Position numbers and translations under genes: made by a program. Source: an uncultured Collinsella sp. (GTDB lineage Bacteria > Actinomycetota > Coriobacteriia > Coriobacteriales > Coriobacteriaceae). Taken from it: 53,015 nt of DNA. Shown here one piece after another: positions 8,738-15,721 of the stretch (position 1 is its first letter; every line of letters starts with the position of its first letter). The DNA is taken from the NCBI GenBank assembly GCA_902465015.1, contig CABQLK010000010.1, forward strand, positions 1 through 53,015. The letters are read 5' to 3'. The notes beneath the pieces are model-generated. The model was not told where the DNA came from, made no database searches, and was given only the letters and a program-made list of their open reading frames with translations.

Positions 8738-8753
8738 ATGGCAACGTTAACAT
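8738..8753. promoter_or_regulatory. Cassette 2 LacI operator (b)
   Basis: ATGGCAACGTTAACAT in the middle of the 358-nt divergent gap 8555-8912. It shares ACGTTAACA with the cassette 1 operators but has ATGGCA instead of ATGAGC on the left. A GTGAACGGTA motif lies at 8792-8801 in the same gap. Confidence 0.72.
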
Positions 8754-8882
8754 TTGGTCGACAAAAGCCGTTCGGGGAAGCAAAAATGTCGGTGAACGGT
8801 AGGTTTTGGGTGGTGAGCGTATGGTGGGGGAGGCGTTGGATATACTTGAAGACGTTTCATTTGAATGCGCAAGGTGCCACCA

Positions 8883-8898
8883 ATGGCATCGTTGACAT
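8883..8898. promoter_or_regulatory. Cassette 2 LacI operator (c)
   Basis: ATGGCATCGTTGACAT, 14 nt before the regulator's own start codon, consistent with autoregulation. Confidence 0.7.
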
Positions 8899-8912
8899 AG
8901 AAAGATCGACCT

Positions 8913-9917
8913 ATGGCCGCTGTTAAAAAATCGGTATCCGTCAAAGACGTAGCGCGCCTCGCGGGCGTCTCGGAGCAGACGGTCTCGCGCACCGTGCACG
9001 ATTCGCCCAGCGTGCGCCCCGAGACCAAGGAACGCGTGCGTGCCGCCATGCGCGAGCTGGGGTATCGCCCCAATTTTGCCGGTCGATCGCTGCGCCGCGG
9101 CAAGTTTAAGACCGTCGGCGTCGCCATGTTCAACATTACCGGTACCGGCAACCTCGACCGTATGGAGGGCTTTGCCGCCGCGGCCGACAAACATGGCTAT
9201 GCCATCACCCTCACTAAAGTAGACGGGCATCCGTATACCCTCGAGAGCGCATCGTCACGCATGAGCGCACTGCCGGTGGATGGCATGGTTGTGATTATGA
9301 ACCGCATGCCGGCAGACTTTGGCACTTTTGAGCCGCTGCCCGGTATGCAGACGGTGCTCGTTACCATGCTGGAGCACCCGCTCTGTTCAACGGTCGATAA
9401 CGACCAGTTCGATTGCTCGCGTCAAGTTGTCGAGTACTTGCTGGGGCGGGGGCACAAGACTGTGCACTTTATCTCATGTCCCGAGCGCTCGCTTTCGGGC
9501 ATGCGGCGCGAGGAAGGCTGGCGCGAGACATTGCGCGCGCATGGCATTGAGCCACCGCAGTTCGTGCGCGGCGACTGGACGGCACAGAGCGGATATGCCG
9601 CAGGCCAGGCTCTGGCGGATGATTCGACCTGTACTGCCATCTATGCCTCCAACGATGCCATGGCATATGGCTGCATTCGCGGGCTCGAGTCGCGCGGAAA
9701 GCACGTGCCCGAGGATGTGAGCGTGGTGGGTGTTGATGACAGTCTGGGCGACATCGTGCCCGATTGTCGCCTGACTACGGTGCGCTTTGACAACAAGCGC
9801 GTCGGCATGTGGGCGGTCGACAAGATTGCCGGCGCCGATGGGGGTGCGTCTGGCGTGGAGCACATGCTGATTCCCGGTGTGCTCGTAGAGGGCGATACGG
9901 TGCGCGATTTGCGTTAG
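8913..9917 (+). CDS. LacI-family regulator of lactose cassette 2
   Basis: Repressor of 334 aa. The helix-turn-helix is VKDVARLAGVSEQTVSRTVH near residues 9-28, followed by a PBP-like effector domain (ASNDAMAYGCIRGL, VSVVGVDDSLGD). It is divergent from the cassette 2 IIBC, with three operators of the form ATGGCAACGTTAACAT between and next to it. The recognition helix (SEQTVSR) differs from the cassette 1 regulator (SRQTVSR) in line with the different left half of the operator. The ribosome site before the ATG is weak (AAAGATCG). Effector unknown, probably derived from a beta-galactoside. Confidence 0.9.
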   Translation: MAAVKKSVSVKDVARLAGVSEQTVSRTVHDSPSVRPETKERVRAAMRELGYRPNFAGRSLRRGKFKTVGVAMFNITGTGNLDRMEGFAAAADKHGYAITLTKVDGHPYTLESASSRMSALPVDGMVVIMNRMPADFGTFEPLPGMQTVLVTMLEHPLCSTVDNDQFDCSRQVVEYLLGRGHKTVHFISCPERSLSGMRREEGWRETLRAHGIEPPQFVRGDWTAQSGYAAGQALADDSTCTAIYASNDAMAYGCIRGLESRGKHVPEDVSVVGVDDSLGDIVPDCRLTTVRFDNKRVGMWAVDKIAGADGGASGVEHMLIPGVLVEGDTVRDLR

Positions 9918-9948
9918 AGTGCGGCCCTGTTTGGGTTGCCGCTAATTG

Positions 9949-9960
9949 TGTTCGATATTG
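9949..9960. promoter_or_regulatory. TGTTCGATATTG motif, site 2
   Basis: Exact 12-mer shared with 3660 and 22207. It lies upstream of the orphan PTS IIA. Two ACCGTTCA motifs (9979-9986 and 9999-10006) follow in the same 214-nt gap. Confidence 0.45.
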
Positions 9961-10131
9961 TTCAGATTGGTTTAAAAACCGTTCACGGGCGAAAAGTGAC
10001 CGTTCATAGTTCGAAATTACGTTTTGAGCTGTTCTTTTTTGTTTGAATGTTATTGTTTCTGTCATACACAACGCAGCGCGTATGCCCGGACGCGATGCTC
10101 TCCATTGGTTCATATGTGAAAGGAACGCAAT

Positions 10132-10470
10132 ATGGCAACCAAAGAAGAAATCTCGATGGTTGGATTCGAGATTGTCGCATACGCAGGTGACGCCCAGACC
10201 GATCTGCTTGCAGCGCTCGATGCTGCTCGCGAGGGTGATTTTGAGAAGGCCGAGCAGCTGCACAAGGATGCCAGCGATGCACTCATCGGCGCCCACGACA
10301 CGCAGACCAAGCTGCTTTCGCAGGAGGCTGGCGGCGGCGAGATGGAGATGACCTTCATCATGGCCCATGCTCAGGACACTCTCATGACCACTATGATCCT
10401 GGAGAAGCAGACCCGCTTTACCATCGATGCCTACAAGCGCATCGCCGAGCTCGAGGCTAAGCTCGCCTAA
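10132..10470 (+). CDS. lacF: PTS lactose-family EIIA
   Basis: Cytoplasmic phosphocarrier of 112 aa, full length for the lactose/cellobiose IIA family. It passes phosphate from HPr to the IIB domains. The predicted phosphorylated residue is His79 in FIMAHAQDTLM. AAAGGAACG precedes the ATG. It is the only lactose-type IIA in the window and stands as its own transcription unit with its own terminator, while both IIBC proteins lack IIA. It therefore probably serves both cassettes. A TGTTCGATATTG motif upstream suggests shared control with the aldolase/DeoR locus. Confidence 0.93.
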   Translation: MATKEEISMVGFEIVAYAGDAQTDLLAALDAAREGDFEKAEQLHKDASDALIGAHDTQTKLLSQEAGGGEMEMTFIMAHAQDTLMTTMILEKQTRFTIDAYKRIAELEAKLA

Positions 10471-10499
10471 CGAGTCCGCACAACCAAGTCCCCTTCCAA

Positions 10500-10538
10500 A
10501 AGCTCTGCCGCTACCCGCGGCAGGGCTTTTTCTGTTCT
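10500..10538 (+). terminator. Terminator after lacF
   Basis: GCTCTGCCGC pairs with GCGGCAGGGC, followed by TTTTTCTGTTCTT. Confidence 0.88.
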
Positions 10539-10543
10539 TCTCC

Positions 10544-10613
10544 AAGTTGCGGTGAAATAGGGACTGAATAGGGGCCGGCGGGCGCAAAACAATCCCTATT
10601 TCACCGCAACTCA
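10544..10613. repeat. AGTTGCGGT hairpin repeat, copy 1
   Basis: AGTTGCGGTGAAATAGGGA pairs with TCCCTATTTCACCGCAACT around a G-rich centre. The outer stem recurs at 47939-48007 with a different inner stem. It lies between lacF and the membrane protein gene. Confidence 0.75.
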
Positions 10614-10728
10614 TCCGGAGACAGGCATTGGGGACAGCCTTGGTGCGCTCCGTTCGTCTTCCCGTTCGATTTTTGCTCGGTGGGTATACTTCCTTTCGCA
10701 TTAAACGCCGGAATGAGGAGGTATCCAA

Positions 10729-11742
10729 ATGCCGGACAACGGATCGATTCAAAAGAGAGACGCGCACGAGATGGCTCATGGACGTCCTGTCCAGATAACC
10801 GAGCACACGACGGTAACCGAGCTGCAGCCCAGCCTGTCCGATGTCGTATGCGCAAACAAAAAGCTGCAGATTGGCTTTATCATTGCGCTCGTGGTACTGG
10901 CGCTGCTGTCGGGCTTTGTAGCTCGTCCGCATTTCGCCGATACCAAGACTTGGGACTCCACCATCGAGGTCATCGATCAAAAGAAGGGCAATGTTTTGGC
11001 GCTCACGACCTCGTGCGTCGCCCTATCTGCGGGTATCACTGCGCTGCCGGGCGATACGGGAACGCCGGTTGCCGAGCAGCTCGCGCAGCTTTCGGGTAAC
11101 TTGGGCATCGTGCTTGCCGTGCTCTACCTCGAGAAATACCTGCTGACCATTTTGTGGTCGGTTGGCCTGGGCATCCTGATTCCGTTTGCGCTGGTGCTCT
11201 TTGCGGTGTCGCTCGGCATTCACGGGCGCTGGAGCACGAGCGCCGTCCTGCGCCGCGTGGCGACTCGCGTGCTGGTGGTCGCCATGATCGGAATGGCCTT
11301 GGTGCCTGCAAGCGTATGGGTGTCGCAAAAGGTCGACGAAACGTATCGAGTGAGCATCGAGCAAGCCGAGCAAAAGGCGGCCGACGCTGCGGGTGTGGCA
11401 GATGGCGACAGCTCCAAAGCAAGCAAGAAAAAGACCGAGTCCACAGAGTCCAAGAATGTGCTTGAGCAGCTTGCCGACGGCGCCTCGGGTCTCGTCACAT
11501 CGGTGACCAGCGGTGCCAAGCAGATGACCGATGAAATTGTGCAGCAGGTGACCGATCTGATCGAAGGTGTCATCGTGATGATCGTGACCTCATGTGTGAT
11601 TCCTCTACTGGTGCTCGTGGCGTTCCTATGGCTAGGACACGTGCTGCTGGGGATCGATATCTCCGGTCCCGCGAACTATCTGACGGGTCGCTTTCTGAGC
11701 GCTCCGTCCAAACATGCCAAGAAGAGCGGACGGTCTGAGTAG
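10729..11742 (+). CDS. Unknown multi-pass membrane protein
   Basis: I do not recognise a family for this 337-aa protein. A hydrophilic N-terminus (about 1-43) is followed by hydrophobic segments near 45-66, 85-105, 120-160 and 175-200. Then comes a charged, Ala/Ser/Lys-rich stretch (about 205-245, many Glu/Lys, possibly coiled) and a last segment near 280-310. The start is well supported by GAGGAGG 7 nt before the ATG. It sits alone between lacF and lacA, each with its own terminator, so it need not belong to lactose metabolism. A role in envelope or transport is possible but not shown. Confidence 0.8.
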   Translation: MPDNGSIQKRDAHEMAHGRPVQITEHTTVTELQPSLSDVVCANKKLQIGFIIALVVLALLSGFVARPHFADTKTWDSTIEVIDQKKGNVLALTTSCVALSAGITALPGDTGTPVAEQLAQLSGNLGIVLAVLYLEKYLLTILWSVGLGILIPFALVLFAVSLGIHGRWSTSAVLRRVATRVLVVAMIGMALVPASVWVSQKVDETYRVSIEQAEQKAADAAGVADGDSSKASKKKTESTESKNVLEQLADGASGLVTSVTSGAKQMTDEIVQQVTDLIEGVIVMIVTSCVIPLLVLVAFLWLGHVLLGIDISGPANYLTGRFLSAPSKHAKKSGRSE

Positions 11743-11777
11743 CTAAAACAGCTGTATATACCGGGGAATACCGCCGA

Positions 11778-11815
11778 AGGGCGGCCGAGACACGTTCTCG
11801 GTCGCCCTTTTGTTT
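11778..11815 (+). terminator. Terminator after the membrane protein gene
   Basis: GGGCGGCCGAGA pairs with TTCTCGGTCGCCC around a short loop, followed by TTTTGTTTG. Confidence 0.88.
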
Positions 11816-11866
11816 GTTGAACACATGGTCGCTACGTCCGCACCGGGTCCAAACGGTCGGCAACCA

Positions 11867-11962
11867 TCCGTGAACGGTATTTGTTCAAAAAAGAACAAAG
11901 ATAAACAAATAGTTGTTGCAGTCGATGTTCGAATGTGTTCAAATAAACATGAACAGTGAAGA
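11867..11962. promoter_or_regulatory. Regulatory region of lacA
   Basis: This 307-nt gene-free gap (11743-12049) holds a CCGTGAACGGTA motif at 11868-11879. Next come the inverted repeat TTTGTTC-AAAAAA-GAACAAA (11881-11900) and GTTCAAATAAACATGAAC (11937-11954). GTTC-type words resemble those before lacF and the aldolase gene. A DeoR/LacR-type repressor is plausible here. Confidence 0.45.
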
Positions 11963-12049
11963 ACCGCACATTCAGATGCCCGGACCTGAACGCGATTCAA
12001 CACTTCCAAACAGAAACTACGCACCTGCGTATCTCTCAAGGAGGATGTC

Positions 12050-12478
12050 ATGAGGGTTGTAATCGCTTCCGATGCCGACGGTATGTCGATGAAGGAGTCC
12101 ATCAAGGAGATGCTCATCGCCGACGGTCACGAGGTCGTCGACTATTCCGAGACCCCTGCCGCGGACTTTGTCGATTCCGCGACCGCCGTTGCCAAGGACC
12201 TGCTGGAGCACAAGGATTCCCAGGGCTTCGCATTCGATAAGTACGGCGTCGGCTCCTATATGGCCGCCGTCAAGATCAAGGGCATGGTCGTCGCCAACAT
12301 TTCCGATGAGCGTTCCGCTTACATGACCCGCGAGCACAACGGTTCGCGCATGGTCACCATGGGCCCGGGTGTTGTGGGCACCGAGGTCGCCAAGAAGATC
12401 GCCCGCGAGTTCCTGCGCGCCCAGTACGCCGGCGGCCGTCACCAGATCCGTGTCGACATGCTCAACAAGATGGCCTAA
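12050..12478 (+). CDS. lacA: Galactose-6-phosphate isomerase subunit LacA
   Basis: With LacB this converts galactose-6-phosphate to tagatose-6-phosphate. It has 142 aa, the usual LacA length, and the RpiB/LacAB fold starting VVIASDADG. The AGGAGG before the ATG is strong. lacB starts 63 nt downstream, so the two are probably co-transcribed and form a hetero-oligomer. The Cys-containing catalytic loop found in LacB is absent here (FAFDKYGVGS at the matching place), which is usual for LacA, so the partner is needed. Confidence 0.93.
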   Translation: MRVVIASDADGMSMKESIKEMLIADGHEVVDYSETPAADFVDSATAVAKDLLEHKDSQGFAFDKYGVGSYMAAVKIKGMVVANISDERSAYMTREHNGSRMVTMGPGVVGTEVAKKIAREFLRAQYAGGRHQIRVDMLNKMA

Positions 12479-12541
12479 CGAGAGCCACCGAGAACTCGAA
12501 CTTCTACCTCAACTTGTGAATTCAGACGAAAGGACGTTCTG

Positions 12542-13066
12542 ATGAAGAAGACCATCGCAATCGGTTGCGACCATATCGTTACGGACGAGAAGATCTATCT
12601 GGCCGACCGCCTGGAGCAGGCTGGCTACAAGGTGCTCGACTGCGGCACCTACAGCCACACCCGTACGCACTATCCCATCTACGGTAAGGCCGTGGGCGAG
12701 GCCGTTGCCAGCGGCAAGGCCGACTTTGGCGTGGCCCTGTGCGGCACCGGCATCGGCATCACCAACGCCGTCAACAAGGTTCCCGGCGCTCGCTGCGCCC
12801 TGGTCCGCGACATGACCTCTGCCCTGTATGCCCGCCGCGAGCTCAACGCGAATATCGTGGGCTTTGGCGGCAAGATCACCGGCGAGTTCCTGATGGCCGA
12901 CATCATGCTTGCCTTCCTTGAGGAGCCCTACGAGAAGACTCCCGAGCACGACGCCCTGATCGCCAAGATCGACGCCTGCAACAAGGCCGACGCCGAGGCT
13001 CAGGCTGACCCGCACTTCTTTGACGAGTTCCTCGAGAAGTGGGACCGCGGCGAGTATCACGACTAA
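12542..13066 (+). CDS. lacB: Galactose-6-phosphate isomerase subunit LacB
   Basis: Second subunit of the galactose-6-phosphate isomerase, 174 aa, normal LacB length. It begins IAIGCDHIVTD and has the catalytic loop LCGTGIGITNAVNKVPG, whose Cys and Gly-rich turn are typical of active RpiB/LacB subunits. GAAAGGACG precedes the ATG. It follows lacA directly, and the structured repeat at 13072-13217 begins 5 nt after its stop. Confidence 0.95.
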   Translation: MKKTIAIGCDHIVTDEKIYLADRLEQAGYKVLDCGTYSHTRTHYPIYGKAVGEAVASGKADFGVALCGTGIGITNAVNKVPGARCALVRDMTSALYARRELNANIVGFGGKITGEFLMADIMLAFLEEPYEKTPEHDALIAKIDACNKADAEAQADPHFFDEFLEKWDRGEYHD

Positions 13067-13071
13067 GGGGC

Positions 13072-13217
13072 TCCGGCGTTCTACCGAACGCCGGACCGGC
13101 CGACGCTGCGAAGCCATCTGGCGGGCAATCTGCCGTTCAGCTTCGGCGGCATGACCAGAAGGTCAATGCCGCCTCGCTTCACGGCACCTTGCCTCGCCAG
13201 CTGGCTTCTCGCTGATG
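13072..13217 (+). repeat. Covarying three-stem element, copy 1
   Basis: Stem A: CCGGCGTTC-TACC-GAACGCCGG (13073-13094). The conserved word CGACGCTGC follows. Stem B: GAAGCCATCTGGCG (13110-13123) with CGCCAGCTGGCTTC (13195-13208). Inside lie GGCAATCTGCCGTTCA, stem C GGCGGCAT-GACCAGAAGGTC-A-ATGCCGCC (13145-13173) and CACCTTG. Copies 2 and 3 keep the single-stranded words but have different stem sequences that still pair. The rest of the gap to 13440 shows no gene. Confidence 0.8.
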
Positions 13218-13440
13218 TCTGAGTGACCTGTGGGGTTACCGCTGTTGTTGCGAAGCGTTCTGGTATGGCGAGCTGCTCCGATAACACGTTTGCTTGCTTG
13301 GCTTGAGTGCTTCGCTCTTGGCGGTACCCGGCATTCTGCAGCTTTTCAATTGACGGCTCGCGTTTCTGTGAGGGGGCGCGGGCCGGTTTTCTATCAGCCC
13401 TATTGACTTGGCGGGCTGTCGTAAGAAAGGGAAGGCTCCT

Positions 13441-14322
13441 ATGGAGTTTGTTCTTGATAACGGTTCTGTTCGCGTGACACTGAGCACGGCTGGCGGATCG
13501 TTCACTTCGATTAAAGCCAACGGTCGCGAGCACCTGTGGCAGGGCGATCCTTCGGTCTGGTCGGGCCAGGCACCCATTTGTTTCCCGATCTGCGGCGGCC
13601 TTCGTGGCGGTCGCGCAATGACCATGGGCGGCCGCGAGGTCAAGCTTGCCCGTCACGGCTTTGCTCGCAAACAGGAGTGGAAGCTCGAGGAGCAGGGCGA
13701 CAACATGGTCGCGCTGAGCCTAAGCTCTGCCGACCATGCCGAGTTGCTCGAGCAGTACCCGTATCCGTTTAAGATCGTTGCTCGTTACACGATCGATGCG
13801 GAGAAGGTGGCCGTGTCGTACGAGGTGACCAATGAGGGCACCGAGGACATGCCGTTCTTTGTGGGCGGTCACCCTGGCTTTAAGTGCCCGCTTGACGAGG
13901 GCGAGTCCTATGACGACTACGAGCTCCGTTTTGAGCAGCGCGAGGCCGCCGAGCTCTGTACTGCCGTTCCCTCGACGGGCCTGATTGATGTTGAGCATCG
14001 CAGCAAGAACCCGATGGTTGGCCATGACCTGCCACTGACCCACGAACTCTTTGACTTCGCGGAGACCATCTTCGACGTGCTCGAGAGCCGCGTGGTTACG
14101 CTGACCAAGAAAACCGAGGACAAGGGCGTGCGCCTGACGTTCCCCGATATGCCGTACCTGATTGTGTGGAGCAAGCCCGAGGGCGACTTTGTGGCTGTTG
14201 AACCGTGGGGTGGTCTGTCCACCTGCTCCGACGAGGACGATATCCTGGAGCACAAGCGTGGCTGCCTGGTGGCCAAGCCGGGAGAGACCGTCACCCGCGG
14301 CTTTGAGATCGAGATCCTTTAA
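13441..14322 (+). CDS. Aldose 1-epimerase family protein (LacX-like)
   Basis: Cytoplasmic mutarotase-like protein of 293 aa, probably equilibrating anomers of a hexose or hexose phosphate. It shows family features such as FPICGGLRGG, LARHGFAR (with His) and FFVGGHPGF. LacX genes of this type accompany lac operons in lactococci. The ATG at 13441 follows GAAAGGGAAGG; a TTG at 13408 in the same frame is less likely. It lies between lacB and lacC, with lacC starting 53 nt downstream, so it is probably co-transcribed with lacC. The exact substrate cannot be read from the sequence. Confidence 0.88.
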   Translation: MEFVLDNGSVRVTLSTAGGSFTSIKANGREHLWQGDPSVWSGQAPICFPICGGLRGGRAMTMGGREVKLARHGFARKQEWKLEEQGDNMVALSLSSADHAELLEQYPYPFKIVARYTIDAEKVAVSYEVTNEGTEDMPFFVGGHPGFKCPLDEGESYDDYELRFEQREAAELCTAVPSTGLIDVEHRSKNPMVGHDLPLTHELFDFAETIFDVLESRVVTLTKKTEDKGVRLTFPDMPYLIVWSKPEGDFVAVEPWGGLSTCSDEDDILEHKRGCLVAKPGETVTRGFEIEIL

Positions 14323-14375
14323 CGAGTTATCGTATGTTTGGGGCGGGTCGTGCCGCCCCGGAACAGGAGTTCAAC

Positions 14376-15311
14376 ATGATTCTGACCGTTACCATGAACC
14401 CGTCGATTGATACGCGCTACCAGCTCGACAAGCTGATCATCGACGATGTTAACCGTGTGACGCCCGAAAAGACCGCTGGCGGCAAGGGTCTCAACGTGAG
14501 CCGCGTGCTGCTGCAGTTGGGCGACGATGTGCTCGCGACCGGTCTGCTCGGCGGCCACATGGGTGCCTATATGGCTGAGCTTATGGATGCCGACGGCGTC
14601 AAGAACGACTTTGTGCCCATTGCCGGTGAGACGCGCATTTGCCTGAATATTCTGCACGAGGGTAATCAGACGGAGCTGCTGGAGAGCGGCCCGCAGATCG
14701 CCCCGGCCGAGCTCGAGGCCTTTACGGCCAAGTTCGCCGAGCTTGCAGCGAAGGCGGACGTTGTGACGCTTTCGGGTTCGCTGCCGCGTGGCGTCGATGC
14801 CGGCTACTATGCCGAGCTCGTCAAGATCGCCGAGGAAGCGGGCGCCAAGGTGCTGCTCGACACTTCGGGTGCATCGCTGGAGGCCGCGCTGGAGTCCGAC
14901 GCTAAGCCTGAGCTCGTAAAGCCCAACCTGACCGAGATTAACGGCCTGCTGGGTACGTCCTTTACGACCGATGATGTCGATGCCCTGCGCGAGGCGCTTG
15001 CCTCCGATGGCCGCTTTGCCGGTATTCCCTGGGTTGTCGTTTCGATGGGTGCCGCCGGTTCGGTGGGCTTCCATGAGGGTCGCGCGTTCCGTGCCAAGAC
15101 GCCCGCGATTGCGGCTGTGAACGCGACGGGTTCCGGTGACTCGACCATCGCCGGCTTTGCACATGCCATTGCTGCCGGTGCCGACGATGTCACGGTGCTC
15201 AAGACCGCCAATACTTGCGGCAAGCTCAACGCCATGGATCCCAAGACCGGCCACCTGGTCATGGACCGCTGGGACGAGATCTACAACAGCGTTGTCGTGA
15301 CTGAACTGTAG
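14376..15311 (+). CDS. lacC: Tagatose-6-phosphate kinase / 1-phosphofructokinase family
   Basis: Cytoplasmic PfkB-family sugar kinase of 311 aa. It phosphorylates tagatose-6-phosphate to the 1,6-bisphosphate. It starts MILTVTMNPSIDTRYQLD, has the first PfkB signature GGKGLNVSRVLLQLG, and the second, NATGSGDSTIAGF, with the catalytic Asp. The ATG at 14376 follows AGGAG. Context (lacA, lacB, lacX-like upstream) favours LacC over FruK; the families are close, so activity on fructose-1-phosphate or fructose-6-phosphate cannot be excluded. Repeat copy 2 follows its stop. Confidence 0.9.
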   Translation: MILTVTMNPSIDTRYQLDKLIIDDVNRVTPEKTAGGKGLNVSRVLLQLGDDVLATGLLGGHMGAYMAELMDADGVKNDFVPIAGETRICLNILHEGNQTELLESGPQIAPAELEAFTAKFAELAAKADVVTLSGSLPRGVDAGYYAELVKIAEEAGAKVLLDTSGASLEAALESDAKPELVKPNLTEINGLLGTSFTTDDVDALREALASDGRFAGIPWVVVSMGAAGSVGFHEGRAFRAKTPAIAAVNATGSGDSTIAGFAHAIAAGADDVTVLKTANTCGKLNAMDPKTGHLVMDRWDEIYNSVVVTEL

Positions 15312-15341
15312 GGTTACGCGGTTTTACCAAACCTATTGGTT

Positions 15342-15477
15342 CCGCCGTTCTACCGAACGGCGGACCGGTCGACGCTGCGCGGGCCGCATTTGGACAATCT
15401 GACGTTCAACTTCAAGGGCGCGACCAGAAGGTCAGCGCCCTTTCGTTTCGCGTCACCTTGTCTCAAATGCGACCCGC
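15342..15477 (+). repeat. Covarying three-stem element, copy 2
   Basis: Stem A: CCGCCGTTC-TACC-GAACGGCGG (15342-15363). Then GACGCTGC. Stem B: GCGGGCCGCATTTG (15379-15392) with CAAATGCGACCCGC (15464-15477). Inside lie ACAATCTGACGTTCA, stem C AAGGGCGC-GACCAGAAGGTC-A-GCGCCCTT (15414-15442) and TCACCTTG. An imperfect GGTTACGCGGTTTTACCAAACC hairpin just upstream resembles one beside copy 3. Confidence 0.8.
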
Positions 15478-15571
15478 TCGCTGTCCGTCCTCTACCTGCG
15501 GCGTTGTCTTGCTCCGGATGCGGCAGTTAGGGACGTTCCTTTTCTGCCGGCAGTCTGGGACATTCCTTGGG

Positions 15572-15632
15572 GTAGTCATCGGGGACGTTCTTTAATGACT
15601 AGTCGTTTAAGAACGTCCCCAATGACTACACT
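15572..15632. repeat. GTAGTCAT-GGGGACGTTC palindrome, copy 1
   Basis: GTAGTCATCGGGGACGTTCT at the left and AGAACGTCCCCAATGACTAC at the right flank a centre with GACTAG. A second copy is at 28445-28500. It resembles REP-type palindromes. Other GGGACGTTCC and GGGACATTCC fragments lie at 15530-15570. Confidence 0.8.
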
Positions 15633-15677
15633 CAAAAAACGGCGCCCGTCGGCGATGTTGCCGGCGGGCGCCGTTGT
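15633..15677 (-). terminator. Terminator of galK-galT
   Basis: On the minus strand GGCGCCCGCCGGC pairs with GCCGACGGGCGCC, followed by GTTTTTTGAG. It lies 45 nt past the galT stop. Confidence 0.85.
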
Positions 15678-15721
15678 CTTGAAGACGAAATGATTCGTTT
15701 TCCTCCGTCCCCAAGGGATCA

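Noticed and set aside
11881..11900. TTTGTTC-AAAAAA-GAACAAA as a terminator
   Set aside because: It lies after the real terminator at 11778 and before lacA, has weak A/T pairing and no T-run, so it is better read as a regulator site.
13072..13217. Covarying element as an integron attC site
   Set aside because: attC sites also keep fold over sequence, but no attC-style R/L boxes with GTT cut site or integrase gene are seen, and the inner GACCAGAAGGTC hairpin does not fit.
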